Assembly: GCF_002949735.1 (NCBI RefSeq) | Contig: NZ_CP026681.1 | Location: forward strand, 5,858,001-5,922,000 | Direction: 5' to 3' | Origin: Nostoc sp. 'Peltigera membranacea cyanobiont' N6 | GTDB lineage: Bacteria > Cyanobacteriota > Cyanobacteriia > Cyanobacteriales > Nostocaceae | DNA: 64,000 nucleotides | Part shown: positions 53,590 through 63,480 of the stretch, in pieces | Layout of the letters: each line of letters begins with the position of its first letter | Position numbering within the stretch: position 1 is the stretch's first letter | Program-made: the position numbers and the translations under genes | The notes under the pieces: model-generated | What the model saw: only the letters and a program-made list of their open reading frames with translations | What the model was told of the DNA's origin: nothing | Databases searched by the model: none

Positions 53590-54621
53590 ATGATAAAAGC
53601 GACTACAGTATCACCTAGAGGATTGAAAAAGCCACAAATATCAGCCTTGTTTGGTCTAGTTTTGGGACTATGTATGCTGCTAATTTGCTTAGTTTACAGT
53701 GTGACACTAGGTGCAGTAGAAATACCTCTGGACAAGATTTTGACATCTTTTATCGCCTTTGATGGTTCTTACGATGGCTTAGTTATTCAGACCGTGAGAT
53801 TACCGCGATCGCTAATTGCTATCCTTGTAGGTTCAGCCCTTGCTGTATCGGGAGCATTGATGCAGGGTTTGACTCGAAACCCCTTAGCAGATCCAGGTAT
53901 TTTAGGTATTGAATCGGGAGCCGCCCTCTTTGTCGTTGTCGCAACTTTCGTTTTTGGTAGCTCATCCTTAAGTATTTACGCCCTTGTCGCCTTTTTGGGT
54001 GCGGGAGTGACAGCAGTATTAGTTTACACCCTTGGTTCTCTAGGACGGGGAGGAGCCACTCCACTGAATCTGACGATAGCAGGAGCGGCCTTAACTGCCC
54101 TGATTTCTTCCCTCACCACCGCTATCCTGATTCTCAGTCAACAAACACTCGAACAAGTTAGATTTTGGTTAGCTGGTTCATTATCTGGTCGAGATTTTAA
54201 TTTATTTTTACAAGTACTGCCTTTTGTCGGCATCGGATTAATCATAGCTTTTGCCCTCGGCAGACAAATTACCACTATGAGTTTAGGTGAAGATGTCGCC
54301 AAAGGTTTGGGTCAACAGACAGCTTGGATAAAAATATTTACCGCTATCAGTGTAGTCTTATTAGCAGGAAGTTCCGTCGCCCTGGTAGGGCCAATCGGCT
54401 TCATTGGTTTAGTCGTTCCCCATATAGTGAAATTTTATATTAAAGCCGATTATCGTTGGATATTACCTCATTGTGCAGTTTTGGGTGCTATTTTGCTCTT
54501 GGTTGCAGATATTGCTGCTCGTGTATTGCTCAAACCGCAGGAGTTACCTGTAGGTGTAATGACAGCACTGGTTGGCGCTCCCTTTTTTGTCTATCTGGCT
54601 AAATCAAAGGTGAAAAAATGA
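53590..54621 (+). CDS. FecCD-type iron(III)-siderophore ABC permease
   Basis: This 343-residue integral membrane protein has about nine helices and the FecCD signature: VRLPRSLIAILVGSALAVSG with ALMQGLTRNPLADPGILGIE, later GFIGLVVPHIVKFYIKADY and GVMTALVGAPFFVYL. It transports ferric siderophores or related complexes across the inner membrane as a heterodimer with the next gene. The second permease gene starts inside its last codons (4-nt overlap), and the ATPase gene follows. The upstream 200 bp may hold a Fur-type operator (AT-rich AATATTTTCAAATGA), which I could not define. Confidence 0.92.
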   Translation: MIKATTVSPRGLKKPQISALFGLVLGLCMLLICLVYSVTLGAVEIPLDKILTSFIAFDGSYDGLVIQTVRLPRSLIAILVGSALAVSGALMQGLTRNPLADPGILGIESGAALFVVVATFVFGSSSLSIYALVAFLGAGVTAVLVYTLGSLGRGGATPLNLTIAGAALTALISSLTTAILILSQQTLEQVRFWLAGSLSGRDFNLFLQVLPFVGIGLIIAFALGRQITTMSLGEDVAKGLGQQTAWIKIFTAISVVLLAGSSVALVGPIGFIGLVVPHIVKFYIKADYRWILPHCAVLGAILLLVADIAARVLLKPQELPVGVMTALVGAPFFVYLAKSKVKK

Positions 54622-55658
54622 AGGTTGATTGGCTAGTCATTCGTTCTCCGGCGATATCTTTCCGAATTGACCGACGCGTACCAGTCATACTGTTATGTTT
54701 GGCAGTAGGGATTGTAGTGGCGATGGTGATGAATGTAGGGCAGGGTGAATACCCAATCTCACCTTTAAATATCGTCAAAACTCTATTGGGTATAGATACG
54801 GGAAACCCAGACCATGCATTCGTGATTGAGGATTTGCGTTTACCCCGTACCCTTGTAGCCTTTATGGTGGGAGTAGCGCTGGCAATTTCTGGCACTATCT
54901 TTCAAGGACTGACACGCAATCCTTTGGCAGACCCAGGTATTATCGGTATCAATGCTGGGGCGAGTTTGGCAGCAATTATCGTAATTGTGCTATTGCCATC
55001 AGCACCGATTTATACCTTACCTCTATCAGCCTTTGGTGGTGCTTTGCTGATGGCGGTTTTAATTTACTCCCTGGCGTGGAATCAAGGTAGTTCTCCGATT
55101 CTATTAATTTTGATGGGTATTGGCTTATCTGCGATCGCAAGTGCCATAACCAGCCTGATGATTACCTATGGAGAAATTAATGATGTTAGCAATGCTTTGG
55201 TTTGGTTAGCTGGGAGCGTTTACGGCCGTACCTGGGAGCAAGTCTTTTCTTTATTACCTTGGTTAATTGTTTTTGTGCCTATGGCTTTGACACTAGCAAG
55301 GCATTTGAATGCTTTAAACTTGGGAGATGATGTCGCCAAAAGTCTAGGTAGTCAGGTGGAATAGCAACGTGGTTTACTCACAGTGGTAGGTGTAGCCCTA
55401 GCAGGTGCAGGAGTCGCCACCGCCGGAAATATTGGTTTTATTGGTTTAATTGCACCCCATTTAGGACGACAGTTGGTAGGTGCAACCCATGAAGCCTTGA
55501 TTCCTACTTCCGCCCTCTTGGGAGGAGTGATTGTTGTCATAGCAGACTTGCTGGGAAGAACACTGTTTACACCTATTGAACTTCCTTGTGGGGTAATAAC
55601 TGCTGCCATTGGCGCTCCTTATTTTCTTTATTTATTAATTCGTAACCGCAAAAAATAA
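54618..55658 (+). pseudogene. Second FecCD-type permease, interrupted by an in-frame amber codon
   Basis: The gene reads as a complete FecCD permease (EDLRLPRTLVAFMVGVALAI, QGLTRNPLADPGIIGINAGA, GNIGFIGLIAPHLG, GVITAAIGAPYFLYL) except for a TAG at 55362-55364, between GDDVAKSLGSQVE and QRGLLTVVGVALAG. The frame is the same on both sides (phase 0), so this is a single-codon nonsense change, not a frameshift. Without suppression the protein loses about 97 residues and the transporter would be dead. A sequencing error is possible. It is located between the first permease and the ATPase. Confidence 0.85.
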
Positions 55659-55737
55659 GGGATTGAAAACTGGGGATTGAAAATATTTTATCAACCCAAA
55701 AATCAGATTTTCATAAATCCAAAATCTAAAATCTAAA

Positions 55738-56568
55738 ATGGTTTCACTTATGAAAGGGCTGTCAACTAAAAGTCTATCTTTAGCTTACGATGGGGCTACG
55801 ATTATCCGTGACCTTAATTTGGCAATACCCCCCGGACAAATTACTGGTTTAGTTGGTGCTAATGGTTGTGGTAAATCAACATTGTTACGAGGCTTGGCTA
55901 GATTGCTCAAACCCAGTAGTGGTAAGGTATATCTTGATGGAACGTCCATTTTTAATCTTTCCACCAAAGAAGTAGCGCAGCAGTTAGGTATTTTACCCCA
56001 AGGGCCAGTAGCACCAGAAGGTTTAACAGTGCGAGATTTAGTAGCACAAGGACGTTATCCTTATCAAAATTGGTTGCAGCAGTGGTCGGCAAAAGATGAA
56101 AAAATCGTACAGCAGGCACTAGAAATTACAGATTTGTTGAAATTGGCAGATAGAGCATTAGATACTTTATCTGGTGGACAACGACAAAGAGCTTGGATTG
56201 CAATGGCGCTGGCGCAAGATACAGATATTTTACTTTTAGATGAACCGACTACTTTTTTAGATTTAGCGCACCAAATAGAAATTTTGGATTTGTTGTATGA
56301 GTTGAACCAAACTCAAGGACGAACAATTGTAATGGTGCTACATGATTTAAACCAAGCGTGTCGTTATGCTGATTACTTAATAGCAGTCAAAGATGGTCGA
56401 ATTTTTGCTGCTGGGGAACCAAAGTTAGTGATGACTCAAGAAATGGTTCAAGAAGTTTTTAGATTGGAGTGTCAGATTATTCTCGATCCTGTTGTGGGGA
56501 CACCAATGTGTTTACCTATAGGACGCAAGGGAAAGGAAAATAATAAACAAATTTACTTAAATTCCTGA
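55738..56568 (+). CDS. FecE-type iron-siderophore ABC transporter ATPase
   Basis: This 276-residue ATPase has Walker A GANGCGKST (40-48), signature LSGGQRQR, Walker B DILLLDEPTTFLDLAH and the switch His in VMVLHDLNQA. Together with the two permeases it forms the iron(III)-siderophore importer. The start ATG 55738 is used; ATG 55750 (MKGLSTKSL) is an alternative. It is separated by 79 bp from the interrupted permease. The ATPase itself shows no damage. Confidence 0.93.
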   Translation: MVSLMKGLSTKSLSLAYDGATIIRDLNLAIPPGQITGLVGANGCGKSTLLRGLARLLKPSSGKVYLDGTSIFNLSTKEVAQQLGILPQGPVAPEGLTVRDLVAQGRYPYQNWLQQWSAKDEKIVQQALEITDLLKLADRALDTLSGGQRQRAWIAMALAQDTDILLLDEPTTFLDLAHQIEILDLLYELNQTQGRTIVMVLHDLNQACRYADYLIAVKDGRIFAAGEPKLVMTQEMVQEVFRLECQIILDPVVGTPMCLPIGRKGKENNKQIYLNS

Positions 56569-56666
56569 TGTAATTTCTGCTAAAACAAAACGGTGTAAAT
56601 CCAGCTTCGCTCATATTGTACTAAAGATATAGGAATTCGGTTTGATTTCTGAAAATATCCGTAGGA

Positions 56667-56732
56667 TGTGTTAACGACAGCGTAACGCATCGAACCCTTG
56701 ATAATAGTGCGTTACGAACTCCGTTCTAACAC
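56667..56732. repeat. Nostoc-type palindromic element
   Basis: The left arm, TGTGTTAACGACAGCGTAACG (from 56667, shown in part), is matched by CGTTACGAACTCCGTTCTAA on the right arm, giving a long imperfect hairpin. It is followed by repeat text (CCTACGGCGGGAAACCCGCC). No gene in 56569-56924. Confidence 0.75.
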
Positions 56733-56924
56733 AACGCCAGTTGCTACAACGGAGGGAACTTCCCTTCGGGTTCACCAGTCGCCTACGGCGGGAAACCCGC
56801 CTACAGCGCTGGATTCACCGCAACGCACTGGCTCCTCTACAATACCTAATTTCGTTCAAAAATCAAATAGTAATCCTATATCGCTCTCATCAATAATCTA
56901 ACTAACTACAAACAATAAACAGTC

Positions 56925-58736
56925 GTGACAATCACATCAAAATCTTCCATAGCGCCTAATAAGCCTAGCAATTCAGCCCATCCTTTACAACGCGTGCTTA
57001 ACTATGGAAGACGCTATCGCCAACAAATTTGGCAAGCAACATCATTTTCAATCATTAATACGATATTAGATTTAGCACCACCGTGGTTGATTGGTGCTGC
57101 GGTAGATATTCTCGTCAAGAAGGAAGATTCTCTAATTGGAAAATGGGGAATTAAAGATACATTTTCGCAATTTTTGTTGCTTTCATCGATCGCTGTCATT
57201 ATTTGGATATTTGAATCGCTTTCTCAGTATGCTTACGATCGGCTGTGGCGTAATTTAGCCCAAGATATTCAGAATGATTTACGCTTGGATACTTACAATC
57301 ACGTACAAGAATTAGATTCAGCTTACTTTGAAGAAAGTAGTACTGGGGGCTTGATGTCAATACTGAATGACGACATCAACCAGTTAGAAGATTTTTTAAA
57401 TTTCGGAGCCAATGACATTATCCAGATTAGTACCTCGATCCTCATTTTAACTGTTGGTGCTTTCTGGGTTTTACCTCCCTCCATTACTTTAGTAGTAATG
57501 CTACCAATGCCATTTATTGTTTGGGGTTCTTTCACTTATCAAAAACGTCTAGAAGCTCGTTATGCTGATGTGCGGGATAAAGTAGGTTTTCTAAACTCCC
57601 GACTAGCAAATAATCTCAGTGGAATTAACACAATTAAGAGTTTCACTGCTGAAGCTTATGAAAGTGCTAGATTGGCAAGCGACAGCGAAGCATATAGAAA
57701 AAGTAATACCAAAGCAATTAAACTTTCGGCTGCATTTATTCCCATAATTAGAATGCTAGTTTTAATTGGGTTCACAGGCTTACTATTTTGGGGAGGTATG
57801 GCAACATCTGCTGGCACAATATCTATTGGTAATTACAGTGTCTTACTCGTTTTAGTGCAGAGGCTATTGTGGCCATTAGTCTCATTAGGAGAAATCTTTG
57901 ACAAATATCAAAGGTCAATGGCTTCTGTCAATCGGGTTATGAATTTGTTGGATGCTCCCATCAATATTATTAGAGGGGATATATCTTTACATGCTTCTCA
58001 GGTACGTGGTGAAATTGACTTCAAGCAAGTTACTTTTGCTTATCAAGATAGAGAACCAGTAATTAAGAAACTATCTTTACATATTCCCCAAAGCCAAACT
58101 ATTGCTATTGTTGGTTCTACAGGTTCTGGTAAAAGCACTTTAGTTAAATTACTATTGCGATTTTATGACATTTCTTCTGGAAAGATTACCATTGATGGCA
58201 TTGATATCCAAAATTTAAATTTACATGATTTGCGTAGTAGTATTGGCTTGGTAAGTCAGGATGTATTCTTATTTCATGGTACTATTGCTGAGAATATTGC
58301 CTACGGTACTTTTGATGCTAAAGATGAACAAATAATTAATGCTGCCAAAATTGCTGAAGCCCATGATTTTATTATGCGACTCCCTCAAAAATATGAGACG
58401 ATAGTTGGAGAACGGGGTCAAAAATTATCTGGTGGACAAAGGCAAAGAATTGCGATCGCTAGGGCTGTGGTAAAAAATCCACCTATATTAGTTTTAGATG
58501 AAGCTACATCAGCAGTGGATAATGAAACCGAAGCGGCAATTCAGCGTTCTTTAGAAAGGATTATTGTTAATCGAACAACCATAGCTATCGCTCATCGCCT
58601 TTCTACTATTCGTAATGCTAATTGCATTTATGTAATGGAATATGGCGAGTTAGTTGAGTCGGGAACCCATGAAGAATTGTTAGAGAAGAACGGAATTTAT
58701 GCTAATTTGTGGCGCGTGCAATCGGGGGTAAAATAA
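56925..58736 (+). CDS. ABC exporter, fused membrane and ATPase domains
   Basis: This 603-residue half-transporter uses a GTG start (VTITSKSS in the annotated reading). A six-helix membrane part (about 25-330, including WLIGAAVDILVKKED, LMSILNDDINQLEDFL) is followed by an ATPase with Walker A GSTGSGKST, signature LSGGQRQRIAIARAV, Walker B ILVLDEATSAVD and the D-loop. Such exporters next to FecCDE genes usually secrete siderophores or carry iron-siderophore complexes inward. The substrate is not visible from sequence. The receptor fragment downstream is convergent. Confidence 0.92.
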   Translation: MTITSKSSIAPNKPSNSAHPLQRVLNYGRRYRQQIWQATSFSIINTILDLAPPWLIGAAVDILVKKEDSLIGKWGIKDTFSQFLLLSSIAVIIWIFESLSQYAYDRLWRNLAQDIQNDLRLDTYNHVQELDSAYFEESSTGGLMSILNDDINQLEDFLNFGANDIIQISTSILILTVGAFWVLPPSITLVVMLPMPFIVWGSFTYQKRLEARYADVRDKVGFLNSRLANNLSGINTIKSFTAEAYESARLASDSEAYRKSNTKAIKLSAAFIPIIRMLVLIGFTGLLFWGGMATSAGTISIGNYSVLLVLVQRLLWPLVSLGEIFDKYQRSMASVNRVMNLLDAPINIIRGDISLHASQVRGEIDFKQVTFAYQDREPVIKKLSLHIPQSQTIAIVGSTGSGKSTLVKLLLRFYDISSGKITIDGIDIQNLNLHDLRSSIGLVSQDVFLFHGTIAENIAYGTFDAKDEQIINAAKIAEAHDFIMRLPQKYETIVGERGQKLSGGQRQRIAIARAVVKNPPILVLDEATSAVDNETEAAIQRSLERIIVNRTTIAIAHRLSTIRNANCIYVMEYGELVESGTHEELLEKNGIYANLWRVQSGVK

Positions 58737-58739
58737 AAG

Positions 58740-59043
58740 CGACAGGGTTAAATTTGAGGTGACAAAATCTTGAAACCCATTTGAACTTTGATAACTGGCG
58801 TTTAAGCGATAGAGCAGGGTTTTATCGTCATTCAATGGGCCTGAAAAATCAAAACTGGGCTGATGATAAAATCCCCGGTTTCCTGCCTCAAATGCCAATT
58901 TGTAATAAGGTTCACTAAGGGGTTGTTTGGTGATAACGTTGATGATTCCACCAGGTTCTACTGCTCCAAACAGAACTGAGGCAGGCCCTTTCAAAACTTC
59001 CACTCGCTCGATTGTTTCAATTCCTGTTATGGCATAGCTATTA
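58740..59043 (-). pseudogene. Fragment of a TonB-dependent siderophore receptor
   Basis: Minus-strand translation contains the plug-domain signature ERVEVLKGPASVLFGAVEPG, then GGIINVITKQPLSEPYY, then FDFSGPLNDDKTLLYRLNAS. It begins at the IS630 boundary and is lost after NGFQDF. Beyond the IS the reading meets a stop after a few codons (RNDVNSY), so the N-terminal part and the whole barrel are missing. It is a relic of the outer-membrane receptor of this iron uptake cluster. Confidence 0.85.
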
Positions 59044-60067
59044 CAGCAATTTTCAGGTAATTGAACCACAAACTAAGTTAGACTGAAGAGATAATATTGT
59101 ATGAATAGATGCCAGTATCTTACTCAAAGGATTTGCGTGAGCGTGTGATTATGGCGTGGGAAGCGAAAGAAGGCTCTCAACGCCAGTTGGCACAAAGATT
59201 CAAAGTGAGTTTGTCATTTGTAAGAAACCTACTGCGTCAGTATCGGGTAAATGGACAAATCGAGGCAAAACGACGTGGAGGATATCAAAAGCCAACGATT
59301 CAAAACGAGCATCTGGGCTTTATCCAGTCTTTAGTTGAGGGAAAAAATGATTTGCTACTTAGAGAATTATGCGATCGCTATGCAGAACGCACAGGGCTTA
59401 GTGTAAGTATTACTACAATGCATCGTGCGGTAGAAAAATTAGGCTTGCGGTGTAAAAAAAAAGTCTTTACGCCAGCGAGCAAGATACCCCAAGAGTACAA
59501 GAGTTAAGACATGACTATCGTCGAACTTTAGATAAAATTGATGTTAGAAACCTGATATTTGTCGATGAGGCTGGATTGAGTTTATCAATGTCACGCTTGT
59601 TTGCTAGAGCAGTGAATGGTGAAAGAGCAGTTGGCAGTATACCTGGAAACAAGGGTGGAAACGTTTCTTTGATTGGTGCTTTAAGCCTTGATGGACTGGT
59701 TGCAGCGATGACTGTACCAGGAAGTACAAATACTGATGTATTCCTCACTTATGTAACTGAGATATTAATACCTCAGTTATGGAAAGGGGCGATCGTGGTC
59801 ATGGATAATCTCCGGGTTCATCACGCCGAACGTGTAAGAGTTGCAATTGAGTCGGTCGGTGCAAAAGTAAAGTTTTTGCCTCCCTACTCTCCAGATTTAT
59901 CCCCCATAGAACTGTGTTGGTCGAAACTCAAGCAATTTCTTCGTTCCTGTGAAGCACGCACACTAGAATCACTTGATCAAGCAATGGCTCTTGCTGTCAA
60001 TTACATTACCGAAGATGATGCCTTCGGTTGGTTCAACCACTGTGGTCTATTTACATGAAAATTGCTG
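59044..60067 (+). mobile_element. IS630-type insertion sequence, 1,024 bp
   Basis: The terminal inverted repeats begin CAGCAATTTTCA (59044) and end TGAAAATTGCTG (60067). A TA dinucleotide flanks both sides (59042-59043 and 60068-60069), the target duplication of IS630/Tc1-mariner elements. It carries a transposase in two frames and lies within the decayed receptor gene. Confidence 0.92.
59109..60058 (+). CDS. IS630 transposase, -1 frameshift at an A9 run
   Basis: The first frame (59109-59507) has the HTH part (PVSYSKDLRERVIMAWEAKE, QLAQRFKVSLSFVRNLLRQY). The second frame (from about 59454 to 60058) carries the DDE core: D in IFVDEAGLS, D in IVVMDNLRVHH and E in DLSPIELCWSKLKQFL. The join is at AAAAAAAAA (59454-59462). 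Reading shifts from phase 0 to phase 2, which equals -1, so the slippery run gives the fusion CKKKSLYASEQDTPRVQELR. Programmed frameshifting is known in several IS630 members. It seems intact otherwise. Confidence 0.88.
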
Positions 60068-60810
60068 TAACATCATTGCGCTAAATAAGACGAAATAAAT
60101 AATTGATGGAGTCCTAAGTAGAGCTTATATATATCTTTATTACAGATAAGATTTTAGATATATCTTTATTTGTCATCTATCTAAAGAAGTATATAAACCG
60201 ATATACTAAAGTTTATATATCAAGAGTGTTTGATACTCAATGTCTATATTTACTCTATTGCTAAAGCTACTTATTCTTGATAGTGTAATTAATGCTAAAT
60301 AGAAGTTAATCTCAACAAGGCAGAGATTTATCCAACTAAATCACTATTTTCCTCCGATCGCAATGAGAAAGTTGCATCTGAGCTATTATGAATAATTTGT
60401 CTCTCTTCCAAAGCAATTGTTCATTTGAGCAAGAGTTTGCAACCAAGGAGAATCCACTTAAATAAAACACTGTTAATTAAATAACCCAAGTTGCTAATTA
60501 CTCTTTTGGGCAATGTTTTGGGTCACGTAGGTAATAAAATTGCCTCCAGAAAAAAATTAGGAGGGATTATACTAAACAAAATAATTACCATTTATACTAT
60601 GACTGATAAGCTGTTGTTCGCGTAGCGTCTCGTTGGCGCAGCCTCTTGTAGAGAAGAGAAGGCGATGCCTACGGGTATAAAGACGATATTCGTGTTGTTG
60701 GCGATCGCCATTAGACCAATGCCAGAATTTCCGCTTGCTTATCTTTGAACAGAGCCTATAGGGTAAATGGTAAGATATTTCAGACATTTATATACCTTCA
60801 TTTATGACAA
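60068..60810. other. Intergenic with dispersed repeats
   Basis: 743 bp. Contains cyanobacterial repeat text around 60600-60680 (TTCGCGTAGCGTCTCGTTGG, GGCGATGCCTACGGG). No gene that I can support. The right end includes the GTG start region of the ClC gene. Confidence 0.6.
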
Positions 60811-63420
60811 GTGATTGCTAAAAATATGTTCGCCAAGGGAAAAATTCTGTGGTTGAGGCTTTCTCGTCAGATGCTTCGACCTAGGCGTTTGGCTTTCGTT
60901 GAAGCTTGTCTGATTGGTTTAGTTTCTGGGCTAGCAGCAGTTCTATTAGGACAGGCTGTAGACTGGGCGGGAGCATGGCGAGTCCATCTTTCTTATCTGT
61001 GGCCTGCTTATTTGGTGCTACCAGGCATTGGACTGGTAGGAGGAATTTTAGCTGGTTGGCTCGTAGAGCGCTTTGCACCGGAAGCATCGGGTAGTGGGAT
61101 GTCGGAAGTGAAAGCAGTATTGGCTCGCGTGCCGATGCCGTTAAATCTACGGATTGCTTTGGTGAAGTTGGTTAGCGCTACACTAGTGCTGGGTTCTGGA
61201 ATGCCTTTAGGACGAGAAGGGCCGACTGTCCAAATTGGGGCAGCTTTGGCAAATCAACTTAGTAACTGGGTGCCGACTTCACCAGAGCATCGTCGCCAAC
61301 TGATCGCCGCCGGAGCAGGCGCTGGATTAGCTGCGGCTTTTAATGCACCTATTGCCGGTGTCCTTTTTGTAGTGGAAGAATTACTCCAAGATGTGTCAGG
61401 TATCACTCTTGGCACTGCGATTTTGGCTTCTTTCATCGCTTCAGTCATTTCCCGACTCTATGGTAGTCACAGCCTCGATCTGAATCATCTGAATTTAGGA
61501 TTTTCATCACATACAACTTTCTTCGCTCAGGAAATCCCTTTCTACTTGATTTTGGGAGTGCTGGCTGGGCTACTAGGTATTCTGTTTAATAAAAGTATTC
61601 TTGCAAGTCTGGCAATTAATCGGCGTTTACTAAACCTGAGTTTACCCTGGCGAATTGGAATTGTGGGGCTAGTGACTGGTGTTGTAATAGCTCTGTTACC
61701 TATAACTTTTCGCAATAATGCTGGGCTGAGAGAAATTTTGCTTGTAGGTAGTGGTGATTGGCTATTTGCAGCGATCGCTTTTTTAGTCCAGTTTATCCTA
61801 ATTATTTTAACCTACGGCTCAGGTGCGCCAGGGGGTTTGCTGGTTCCTACCTTGGCATTAGGATCTGCCCTTGGTTACTTGGTGGGTGCTACCGAACAGA
61901 GTTTGCTGGGAATGAGTGCTGCAACAACCTACGCTCATGTGGGAATGGCTGCGTTTTTTAGCGCTGTCTCTAAGGTACCAATCACAGCAGTTGTCATTGT
62001 GTTCGAGATGACGACAGATTTCAATCTGGTGCTACCGTTAATGATTGTATCTGTGATTGCCTATTTAGTAGCGGAAAAAATTGACTCGCGATCGCTCTAT
62101 GACCTTCTACTAGAGTGGAAAGGGATTCATATTACAAAAGAGCCAAGTACAGAAGGGCTTCTAGCACAAATAAGTGCCGCAGATGTGATGCAGCGACGTG
62201 TCGAAACCTTATCTAGCCAGATGAGTACTGATGAAGCAATGCAGGCATTTTCTGATTCTCACCATCGCAACTTCCCAATTTTAGAAAATGGTAAAGTTGT
62301 TGGTATTATCACTCAGAAAGATTTAGTTAGTCTTGCCTCGCAACATTTAGGTGGAGATACACCTATTAGTGAGATTATGACACCAGAGCCAGTAACAATA
62401 AGTCCCACAGCTACACTGGCCCATGTACTGCATATACTCAATCGTTATCACCTAAGCTGCTTACCTGTTACAGAAGGTCGGAAGCTAATCGGAATTATTA
62501 CTCGTAGTGATATTATTCGTGTAGAAGCAGAGAAGTTGAGTGGTAATACCCAACAGATAGAATCGAAATCAGTACCTTCTTATGTGATTTACCAAACTCG
62601 CGCTCCAGCTACAGGCAAAGGAAGGTTACTATTACCACTTTCACATCCTCAAACAGCCGAGACTTTACTACAAATGGCAGTTGCGATCGCCAAAGAGCGC
62701 AATTACGAAATAGAATGTCTCCAAGTGATTATTGTTCCATCTAACCGTATTCCATCTGAAACACCAGTACAAATTACCAAAAGCCTTGAGCTTTTACAAA
62801 GGGCAATACTGTTAGGAGAGAAGTGGCGGATTCCCGTTCACACCCAGATCCGAGTTACCCATAATGTCGCTGGGGCAATTTTGGAGAGTGTGAAAGAGCG
62901 GCATATTGATTTGGTGCTAATGGGATGGAAAGGCAGTACATCAACTCCTGGTAGAGTTTTCAGCCGAGTGGTAGATACCATAATTCGACAGGCAAGTTGT
63001 GATGTTGTCTTGGCTAAATTGCATGATAAAAGAGCTTTTGATCGTTGGTTGCTGCCAATGGCAGGTGGCCCTAACTCCAGCCAAGCAATTAAGCTATTAC
63101 CTGCTCTTACTTCTTTAAGTACCTCGCCCCAAATCAAGCTCTGTCAGGTTTTCCACCCTACTGGCTCCATTCCTGACACAACATTATTGGAAAAATCTGT
63201 CCACTTTCTCCAACGCCGAGTTAAAGGTAAGGTGGTGGCTACTCCAGTCCAGGCAAATTCTGTTTCTGAGGCTGTACTTGAGTGCGCCAAACAAGACAAT
63301 AGTGATGTGATTGTTCTAGGGGCTAGCCGTGAAAGTCTCTTGCAACAAGCGATTCAAGGAAACATTGCTGAGAATATTTCTCGCAAGAGTAGTTGCACAG
63401 TGATTATGGTCAAAACTTAA
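60811..63420 (+). CDS. ClC chloride channel/antiporter with CBS and Usp domains
   Basis: This 869-residue protein has an N-terminal ClC membrane domain of 10-12 helices. The selectivity motif is GSGMPLGREGPTVQIG (G134-R135-E136-G137-P138) with the gating Glu present, which is typical of H+/Cl- exchangers, and there is the GAGAGLAAAFNAPIAG region. It continues with a CBS pair (about 455-580, DVMQRRVETLSSQMSTDEAM) and two Usp-like domains (600-869), of which LVLMGWKGSTSTPGRVFS and VIVLGASRESLLQQAIQGNI are parts. The arrangement is known in cyanobacteria. GTG 60811 is used; ATG 60826 is an alternative. Confidence 0.93.
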   Translation: MIAKNMFAKGKILWLRLSRQMLRPRRLAFVEACLIGLVSGLAAVLLGQAVDWAGAWRVHLSYLWPAYLVLPGIGLVGGILAGWLVERFAPEASGSGMSEVKAVLARVPMPLNLRIALVKLVSATLVLGSGMPLGREGPTVQIGAALANQLSNWVPTSPEHRRQLIAAGAGAGLAAAFNAPIAGVLFVVEELLQDVSGITLGTAILASFIASVISRLYGSHSLDLNHLNLGFSSHTTFFAQEIPFYLILGVLAGLLGILFNKSILASLAINRRLLNLSLPWRIGIVGLVTGVVIALLPITFRNNAGLREILLVGSGDWLFAAIAFLVQFILIILTYGSGAPGGLLVPTLALGSALGYLVGATEQSLLGMSAATTYAHVGMAAFFSAVSKVPITAVVIVFEMTTDFNLVLPLMIVSVIAYLVAEKIDSRSLYDLLLEWKGIHITKEPSTEGLLAQISAADVMQRRVETLSSQMSTDEAMQAFSDSHHRNFPILENGKVVGIITQKDLVSLASQHLGGDTPISEIMTPEPVTISPTATLAHVLHILNRYHLSCLPVTEGRKLIGIITRSDIIRVEAEKLSGNTQQIESKSVPSYVIYQTRAPATGKGRLLLPLSHPQTAETLLQMAVAIAKERNYEIECLQVIIVPSNRIPSETPVQITKSLELLQRAILLGEKWRIPVHTQIRVTHNVAGAILESVKERHIDLVLMGWKGSTSTPGRVFSRVVDTIIRQASCDVVLAKLHDKRAFDRWLLPMAGGPNSSQAIKLLPALTSLSTSPQIKLCQVFHPTGSIPDTTLLEKSVHFLQRRVKGKVVATPVQANSVSEAVLECAKQDNSDVIVLGASRESLLQQAIQGNIAENISRKSSCTVIMVKT

Positions 63421-63480
63421 TTACGTAGACGCAGGCCATCCTTATAGGTAGAATCATTGTACAAATGAGCTAGTCTGGAA

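Noticed and set aside
56698..56901. 67-codon frame after the FecE gene
   Set aside because: Translated from a dispersed Nostoc repeat; no start signal.
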